In this document: in pieces, positions 7,301 through 12,173 of the stretch
Position numbering within the stretch: position 1 is the first letter of the stretch
Layout: every line of letters begins with the position of its first letter
Source of the DNA: Clostridia bacterium
GTDB taxonomy: Bacteria; Bacillota_A; Clostridia; Christensenellales; UBA1242
Assembly: GCA_028701635.1 (NCBI GenBank)
Contig: JAQVQJ010000025.1
Span: 1 to 12,173 of the forward strand
Direction of reading: 5' to 3'
DNA length: 12,173 nt
Translations under genes and position numbers: made by a program
Notes under the pieces: generated by a model
Told to the model about the DNA's origin: nothing
The model's database searches: none
What the model saw: the letters and a program-made list of their open reading frames with translations, nothing else

Positions 7301-10300
7301 GATGAAAAAGAAGTTGTGATGGATTTGACTTATACCATTAATGCTAACAACATTCCAGATTCATATACAAATCCTAGAATTCTTTCAACTAATAATTTCT
7401 TTATATATTCTGGAAAAATTTTAAATATATCTTTTGGTGACGAAACAGGGTTAATAACTAATGGATTTGATAACTATATATATGTTGAAAAATCTGTTGA
7501 TCAAAATGATTTTTCAACTTCAATATACAGATATTTAAAAGTAGAGAACAAATCCACTATATATTCATTTAGTTCAAGTTATATATTTATAAAAACTGGA
7601 ACGTATAAGATTTTAGTTGATGATGTTTTATATATAGTCGAAGTTGCAGAAGATTATAGTGCAACTTGGTACAAGCCATGTACTGCCTCTATTATTGCTC
7701 CTGAGAGTGTTAATGGCAGTTCAACTTTTGGTAATGTTTTAACTTTTGCTAATGGCTCATATACTTTTATTGAAGCAGGTAAATACAATATTGTGGTAGA
7801 TGATGGACTATCAACGGAATACTTTGTTGAAGTAATAAAAAATAGTAGTGGAAACTTAGTCGCTACATGGTATGAAACTGATGCAACAGAACCAGTAATA
7901 GATGCTACAAATGTTTACGAGAAAACAGCACTTTCAAATTTATATGATGAAGACAACTACGTTAGTGTTATTCTTGAAGATTTTGGTATAAATGATTTAT
8001 ATGCTATAAGCTCAAGTGATTCTACTGTAGCGCAAGTAGTTTACATCTCTTCAGATGATAAGTACTCTTTAAACTTTTTAAAATCAGGAACGGTAACCTT
8101 GACATTAACTCCTGTTTATGCAAATTCTGATTTTCAATTTGTTACTCTTAACTTTATTATTTTCTCAAATTATGATTTAGATGCCTTTTTCGGTTCAGAT
8201 TTAGAGACTGACCCAGTAGATGTTGATCAAAGAATTATAGATTATGGTTCTCTGGAATATTCAGTAGTCGGCGAAAATAACGACACTGTTATTAACTTTT
8301 CAAGTTTAATTAAGATATTAGCTTCTGTTGAAGGAAGTTCGGTTGATGTAACCTTAAATAAATTCTTATTTAATGTTACATACGATGATAATGCTGGTTT
8401 AATTTATACTGCAGAGAATACAACGGGCAAAATTGAAATTGTGTATACAGAGTCCAAAATTACTGGAATAACAATTAGAAATGTTATTGCAACCAATGTA
8501 ACACTTGTTGTTTCTGCAATTAGTCCAGAACTTGGAGCATACTTTGCATTTAATATTAATATTATTCCATTTAATAGAATCATTGGAACAATTAGCGATC
8601 AAGCAGGAGCAGAAAAGCCTGCTAATGCTGAACCTGATTCGGTTGGAGTTTTTGCACAAGCGAATATTGATGTTGTAGGATACCAATATCAACAATATTC
8701 ATATTTATTAAATGGTTATGAAAACACAGCTTTCCCTTCAACTTTAAAATACTCGCTTTATTCAAATAAAGGACAGATAATTGAGGGAATTGGAGATTTT
8801 GATGTTCTTGGGGTTGAAGATGATTCATTAATTTGTACATTAGCGGATGAGGGAGTTTTAATATTTGAACAAGATGGAATCTTTGAACTTTTAATTAACA
8901 TTGATTCAGTTTGGTTAAAATATAGGGTTGTAGTTACTAAAGTTAGAGAGTTGTATGTGCCAGTTTATTATAGAATAATTGAAGCCTCAATAACTCCTAC
9001 TATGACTAATGTAACATTATCTAATGATTTGGGGCAACCTATAGTTATATTAACCTTTAATAATTCGATTTTAGAAGATATAAAATTCGCAGATGTAGTA
9101 GAATTGTCAAAATTTACTTTAATAATAAACTGGGCTGACTCATCAAATGATTATGATTTAAGTAAAACATATATATTCTATGTGTTGCCAAACATTCAAG
9201 TAGATGAAAATTCTTTTGAGAATGAAGAGTTAGTTGATGAAAACGGAATAATTAATCTAAATAATCAAAATAATCCTATAATGAATGGCGATGAAATTAC
9301 TATTGATTTTGATGATACAGAAGAAGTTATAGTTATAAGCTTTGGTTTAACTGCTATTGAAATTAATTTTAATAGAATTAGTGCTGGCGAAAAATTTGAT
9401 TTGGATTTGTTAAAGGTAAAGGTAGGAGAACTTTATACAACAGATTTCACAATAGACATTGCAAATGTAAAAAAATTAAGTGAAAAATCATTAATTATTT
9501 CTTATAATGGAGTTGATTTTGAAATTATCTATTATGCGGCGCCAAAAATTACATTGTCAAGTTCTGCAAACACGGTTGTATTTGACGGAGAAGATTATGT
9601 CGCACTATATGCAGCTCAAAACATTTCTAATCTTAGAGCGTGGTTCCTATATAATGGAAGTTCAAGCACCAGTATTGAAATAAGATTGGGAACATTAGCA
9701 GTGGTAAGTAATATAAAAAATTTACAAAATTTATATGCTTTAAATGGAACTGTAAATTTAACAGAAGACTCTGTCAGTTATACTGTTACAAAAAATAGTT
9801 ATGGATTAATTCAAGCAACTATTATTGTTTCTTATGGAACTGGATTGAATAGAGAGTTTGTTGCGGTTAAAGCATTGATCTTCCCAATTGAATGGAACTA
9901 TTTAGAGTATGAAAACTATTATAATTATAAGCCAACTAACATAGAATCAGTAGAAGATTTTGATGTACTTAGTGTTGAAGATTTTGATGTACTTAATGTA
10001 GAAGAGGATTCGTTAATTTGTACATTAGAAGAAGGAGTTTTAGCATTTAAACAAGTTGGAATTTTTAAACTTTCAATTAAGATTGAATCTGTTTGGTTAA
10101 AATACAAGGTGGTAGTTACAAAAGTTGGAGATACTTATATACCAGTTTACTATAACCTAATAGAAGCTTTTGATGTTCTTAATGTTGAAGATAATTCGTT
10201 AATTTGTACACTAACTGATGGAGTTTTAATATTCAAACAAGTTGGAACTTTTGAACTTTCAATTAATATTGAATCTGTTTGGTCAAAATATAAGGTGATA

Positions 10301-12173
10301 GTTACGAAAGTTGGAGAAGTTTATGTACCAGTTTATTATCTTGAAACAGACGAATTAAAAGACGTTGATATAGTAGGAATTATAGATGGAGATTATAGGC
10401 AAGAAATAGATAGCGGAGTAGAATATCAAGTTAGTACATCATTTATTTCTTCAAAAACAAGTGTAAGTGATAAATTTGAGTCGCTTGTAGGAAGCAATAT
10501 AGTAAGTAATTTATATTTAATAACAGAAGATGGAGAAATTCAAAAAACAAGTGTACTAGATAGTGTATATTTAGGAATTGTAAATGGCGAATTGATGCTT
10601 GTTGTTCAACCTTTGGGAGAAAACAGAAGTTATAGATTAGAGTTTATTTATCAAACAATAGTTGAGGGTGTAACCGCTACCTACACATTTAATTACTATG
10701 TTGATATTAATCAAGCACAAGAAATTGTTGTTTACTATCCTTATGGACAATCGGGAGAAGAAGAGGGGATTGAAGACTTTATCAACTATCAAAATATTTA
10801 TCATTCACAATTTACTAACGACACATATACCATAGATCTTAACTCAGCATTAGGCAATTTCAATGGCAAATATGTTGAATTATATAATCATATCGATGAT
10901 GATGAAATACCTATCGATCAAGGAGATATAATACCAACTTATAATACATTGTCATTTGAGATTTATGCAGTTTATGATTATAGAGATAGTCCAAGGACAC
11001 AAATAACCGCTAATTTAGGTAATTTTATTACTATAAATAATGGCATTGTTACATTAATAAATTCTACTAATAACATAGTTGGATACATTATTAAAGTTTC
11101 AACACCAAATGGCGCAGAGACTTATTATAAAATAATGACTGAGCCAAACACAAGCGCAAAGGTTGTTACAGCAGATGGGACAGTAGATATTTATGCTAAT
11201 GGTTCGGTGCTTCAAGAGAATCTAACAACTGGAACAGAGATAACTGCAAATGATGTTATTATTATCAATGGACCAACACAAACGGTTACAGGATATAACA
11301 TTTCAAAATCATTTGACTTAGCAAGTTTAATACTTGGAGGAACAACCTACTCAACGGACATTCAATTTGGATTAGTAGATGTAAATGGGAATGTTTTAAA
11401 TGCAGATAACGGCATGATGTTTATAAATAATGGTTATGTTGTAGTAAAAACTTCTGCTAATGAGCAAAGAGCATATCTAGTTGTTTATACAGAAAAAGAC
11501 GGAATTATTAGAAAAATAGAAATGGTTGCCGAAAGCGCTTATGAGATTGATTACACTCAACCAACAGATGCTTATGGAGATAGCAATATTAATATATCTA
11601 CATGTCTTCAAATACTTAAAGATGAAATTCAAGTTTCTGATGGTTTAGAATTTGAATTGACATTTAATGACAACCAAAGTTATATAACCGATATTTCTGG
11701 TTCATCATTTAATGTTAAACCCCTAAAGACACAAAAAACATTTAATATAACCATAAAAGTTTGGGGAACAGGATTAGGACTTGATGGTCAAACTCCCGAA
11801 ACAACTTGCGTAGAATCTATTAGTCTAGTCGTTCAACCAAATATAACGGTTATTGAAGACGCAAGTAGTTCCACTGAGGCAAATTTAACATTTACTGGAA
11901 TTGATACAAATGCCTTGTTTGAAACAATTAGTTTAGGAACAGGCTATCGTTATGATGCTTCAGTTTCATGGAATGGCGGAACTGGGGAAACTATCAGTAT
12001 TAATGGAGAAAGTATAGGATTTGAGATTTCCAGTTTAACGAATACTATTAGTTTAAATATAAGTGCGGTTGCGGCAACAAGAACAGCAATCATAACGGTT
12101 ATAATTTATAATGGACCTTCGCTTGTGGAGGCGGTTGGTGATACTTTTACATCAACATATATCTTAACAATTA
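4400..12173 (+). CDS. Giant cell-surface protein with N-terminal membrane anchor and Ig-like repeats, 3'-truncated by window edge
   Basis: I do not recognise a named family. Reading from the ATG at 4400, I find no in-frame stop up to the window's end, so at least 2591 residues are encoded. Residues 1-6 (MNKIWK) are basic and 7-28 form one membrane helix; no lipobox Cys and no clear AxA cleavage site follow, so it may be a signal anchor with everything downstream outside the cell. The rest is acidic, poor in Cys, and rich in Asn, Tyr, Ile, Val, Thr and Ser in alternating polar/hydrophobic patterns typical of beta-sandwich domains. A Big_2-like segment at about residues 1204-1255 contains SSSDSTVAQV and SGTVTLTLTP. 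Related units occur at 1051-1158, 1466-1524, 1861-1918 and 1923-1980. No catalytic motif is visible. An adhesin or structural surface protein is the likely role (inference). Any LPXTG or S-layer anchor would lie beyond the edge. It has its own strong promoter and is separated from rpsR by a terminator. Confidence 0.88.
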   Translation, partial: MNKIWKVVIIVLASVLGAVGVIFLGIYLSGDFEENLIYPQDIYFANVDTLSKRFNDPYYEYENFQLLISSATEEFNQDEVVLSFPTNQTNSVVKYLKEVQLSDVLVGDSISFYYAYDNEGNVLRFASCTQAQATYITNSIVIVPIKVTIDEAFDVLVCLAPNDLNGEVEVLDGEIETELYNIGGYSQIIARSANLNISSVSSYVYIDVPVEDFEIIGITGENISETNVLGLNEYELNYVVDGEEEYYEASTDSLFSVIFDLMPARAIYKYGKNGDVGAVEYKKVIFNINTDESFITFADESGNEIDEQITYAEEFTYNAGINLIDLFGADFVVSNFILSVSDWASEYSEIINSVYIDNGVVFVNIKNNEVNENFQIEIIAEPLDDELETLTKTIYGYDKSLKYYDNNFNGIVTKTTTLGVIFKARSNDGLSQVHAGIFKNSILENEALGLAGSSLTNLFTLMNNQDYGISKTTTINLREIAIDGFEVTDSYEGVGNELDLTVNYSAIIFANNPDSNHSLGIEVASSSYAQSRIRNILLSIQFEIGTEWFDATQINDIDDQIIYGLFNLDANNLVLTGEDLKIEEENPLYNFYFYRPQSSSNMSYWEVMATGRADEDSLQEYGITAIRISLYYLNPETGLVLDNSDYGPYNINTVVNPTQETILDWNHDDDLLTNEEIGAGSYNERVLIGQDIISLENIASISNLDLSPTYTTIRYFIYHVYDGVDILPNLDTIFNVTRYYGQINGVSGEDIAVYEIDSMADSLICNGLGDYLNLQFRLTFAVVENDIYGSPVTYNIGGNDVYSIVSSPLGETGETVLFAPISIEKSLGEQDISIVYDDTITISPYNLANEKFGEDYFLQGTQRGFYYYIAVTDADLFEKLVLEEAIVLSARYINDATACNDIYLYYETTVGGETYSHYVELADVLSTIIENKSAFDTAEIISVDINNGLTTYGIPLSIKDITFDEGEDEKEVVMDLTYTINANNIPDSYTNPRILSTNNFFIYSGKILNISFGDETGLITNGFDNYIYVEKSVDQNDFSTSIYRYLKVENKSTIYSFSSSYIFIKTGTYKILVDDVLYIVEVAEDYSATWYKPCTASIIAPESVNGSSTFGNVLTFANGSYTFIEAGKYNIVVDDGLSTEYFVEVIKNSSGNLVATWYETDATEPVIDATNVYEKTALSNLYDEDNYVSVILEDFGINDLYAISSSDSTVAQVVYISSDDKYSLNFLKSGTVTLTLTPVYANSDFQFVTLNFIIFSNYDLDAFFGSDLETDPVDVDQRIIDYGSLEYSVVGENNDTVINFSSLIKILASVEGSSVDVTLNKFLFNVTYDDNAGLIYTAENTTGKIEIVYTESKITGITIRNVIATNVTLVVSAISPELGAYFAFNINIIPFNRIIGTISDQAGAEKPANAEPDSVGVFAQANIDVVGYQYQQYSYLLNGYENTAFPSTLKYSLYSNKGQIIEGIGDFDVLGVEDDSLICTLADEGVLIFEQDGIFELLINIDSVWLKYRVVVTKVRELYVPVYYRIIEASITPTMTNVTLSNDLGQPIVILTFNNSILEDIKFADVVELSKFTLIINWADSSNDYDLSKTYIFYVLPNIQVDENSFENEELVDENGIINLNNQNNPIMNGDEITIDFDDTEEVIVISFGLTAIEINFNRISAGEKFDLDLLKVKVGELYTTDFTIDIANVKKLSEKSLIISYNGVDFEIIYYAAPKITLSSSANTVVFDGEDYVALYAAQNISNLRAWFLYNGSSSTSIEIRLGTLAVVSNIKNLQNLYALNGTVNLTEDSVSYTVTKNSYGLIQATIIVSYGTGLNREFVAVKALIFPIEWNYLEYENYYNYKPTNIESVEDFDVLSVEDFDVLNVEEDSLICTLEEGVLAFKQVGIFKLSIKIESVWLKYKVVVTKVGDTYIPVYYNLIEAFDVLNVEDNSLICTLTDGVLIFKQVGTFELSINIESVWSKYKVIVTKVGEVYVPVYYLETDELKDVDIVGIIDGDYRQEIDSGVEYQVSTSFISSKTSVSDKFESLVGSNIVSNLYLITEDGEIQKTSVLDSVYLGIVNGELMLVVQPLGENRSYRLEFIYQTIVEGVTATYTFNYYVDINQAQEIVVYYPYGQSGEEEGIEDFINYQNIYHSQFTNDTYTIDLNSALGNFNGKYVELYNHIDDDEIPIDQGDIIPTYNTLSFEIYAVYDYRDSPRTQITANLGNFITINNGIVTLINSTNNIVGYIIKVSTPNGAETYYKIMTEPNTSAKVVTADGTVDIYANGSVLQENLTTGTEITANDVIIINGPTQTVTGYNISKSFDLASLILGGTTYSTDIQFGLVDVNGNVLNADNGMMFINNGYVVVKTSANEQRAYLVVYTEKDGIIRKIEMVAESAYEIDYTQPTDAYGDSNINISTCLQILKDEIQVSDGLEFELTFNDNQSYITDISGSSFNVKPLKTQKTFNITIKVWGTGLGLDGQTPETTCVESISLVVQPNITVIEDASSSTEANLTFTGIDTNALFETISLGTGYRYDASVSWNGGTGETISINGESIGFEISSLTNTISLNISAVAATRTAIITVIIYNGPSLVEAVGDTFTSTYILTI
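7550..7873 (+). repeat. Two diverged internal protein repeats ending in ATWY
   Basis: Unit A (7550-7672, 41 residues) contains YIFIKTGTYKILVDD, then YIVEV and ends ATWY. Unit B (7718-7873, 52 residues) contains YTFIEAGKYNIVVDD, then YFVEV and ends ATWY. The shared pattern is Y-x-F-I-x-x-G-x-Y-x-I-x-V-D-D, 4-7 residues, then VEV and ATWY, with a longer tail in B. The G-x-[YF]-x-[IL] core is also found in the larger repeats downstream, so all may be versions of one Ig-like fold. Confidence 0.65.
8795..8971 (+). repeat. 58-59 residue surface-protein repeat, copy 1
   Basis: Encodes residues 1466-1524 of the giant protein: starts DFDVLGVEDDSLICTL, then GVLIFEQDGIFELLINI, SVWLKYRVVVTKV, and ends YVPVYY. 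It has one extra residue (Ala-Asp-Glu-Gly in place of a three-residue turn) relative to copies 2 and 3. It is separated from copy 2 by about 1 kb of non-repeat coding sequence. The layout (turn, DG/EG, F-x-Q-x-G-x-F, terminal VTKV strand) resembles a short Big_2-type domain. Confidence 0.85.
9953..10000 (+). repeat. 24-bp tandem duplication inside the giant gene
   Basis: 9953-9976 and 9977-10000 are identical at 22 of 24 bases and encode EDFDVLSV followed by EDFDVLNV. The second unit is the natural entry to repeat copy 2; the first is an in-frame extra copy of its edge, probably a replication-slippage product. Confidence 0.85.
9980..10153 (+). repeat. 58-residue surface-protein repeat, copy 2
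   Basis: Encodes residues 1861-1918: DFDVLNVEEDSLICTL, GVLAFKQVGIFKLSIKI, SVWLKYKVVVTKV, YIPVYY. It is followed after only 12 bases (NLIE) by copy 3, giving a tandem period of 186 bp. It is identical to copy 3 at about 44 of 58 residues by hand alignment. Confidence 0.88.
10166..10339 (+). repeat. 58-residue surface-protein repeat, copy 3
   Basis: Encodes residues 1923-1980: AFDVLNVEDNSLICTL, GVLIFKQVGTFELSINI, SVWSKYKVIVTKV, YVPVYY. The repeat ends here: the sequence after YVPVYY (LETDELKDVD) no longer matches. The four residues linking copies 2 and 3 (NLIE, then A) resemble those following copy 1 (RIIEA), so the duplicated unit probably included this linker. Confidence 0.88.

Noticed and set aside
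8399..8840. Two overlapping minus-strand frames within the giant gene
   Set aside because: Low-complexity (Ser/Asn/Cys/Ile or His/Gln/Leu) antisense products that overlap each other; the + frame is continuous and has meaningful repeats.
9925..10107. Minus-strand frame with a repeated STLSTSKSS-type sequence
   Set aside because: The apparent repeat is the antisense of the 24-bp tandem duplication at 9953-10000 in the + frame.
8795..10339. Possible CRISPR or mobile-element repeats
   Set aside because: The repeats are long, imperfect, in frame and part of one protein; there are no regular spacers, inverted ends or transposase.
11900..12173. C-terminal cell-wall anchor of the giant protein
   Set aside because: No LPXTG, S-layer homology motif or closing membrane helix appears before the window ends; the C-terminus is not in view.

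Overview
The window comes from a low-GC (by eye about 30% G+C) bacterium using the standard code: TGG is the only Trp codon and there is no in-frame TGA in any gene. The pair spmA-spmB, which belongs to spore maturation in endospore-forming Firmicutes, together with an rpsF-ssb-rpsR operon and strong AGGAG-type ribosome binding sites, points to a Clostridia-like Firmicute, possibly an uncultured gut lineage (inference). All genes lie on the + strand.

Region 1 (1-1646) is the 3' part of aspS (aspartyl-tRNA synthetase), cut by the left edge and closed by an intrinsic terminator. Region 2 (1743-2972) is a sporulation cluster: spmA, a 40-codon membrane-protein ORF with its own strong ribosome binding site, and spmB, whose probable TTG start lies one base after the small ORF's stop. 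Region 3 (3022-4245) is the S6-SSB-S18 operon. It has a clear sigma-A promoter, a structured leader, a weak hairpin/T-tract between rpsF and ssb, a hairpin against the ssb ribosome binding site, and a good terminator after rpsR.

Region 4 (4313-12173, 65% of the window) is a single gene with a near-consensus promoter (TTGACT, 17 bp, TATAAT). It is open from 4400 to the right edge, at least 2591 codons, without a stop. It encodes a giant acidic extracellular protein with an N-terminal membrane anchor followed by beta-rich, Ig-like (Big-type) segments. Its most visible internal structure is a 58-59 residue repeat present three times (8795-8971, 9980-10153, 10166-10339), two copies being nearly adjacent, plus a 24-bp tandem duplication and a more diverged pair of related units at 7550-7873.

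The housekeeping genes are ordinary. The parts that deserve attention are the small ORF between spmA and spmB, the giant repeat-bearing surface protein, the alphaproteobacterial-looking AspRS, and the RNA structures in the rpsF-ssb-rpsR operon. I see no mobile element, CRISPR array, tRNA or rRNA.
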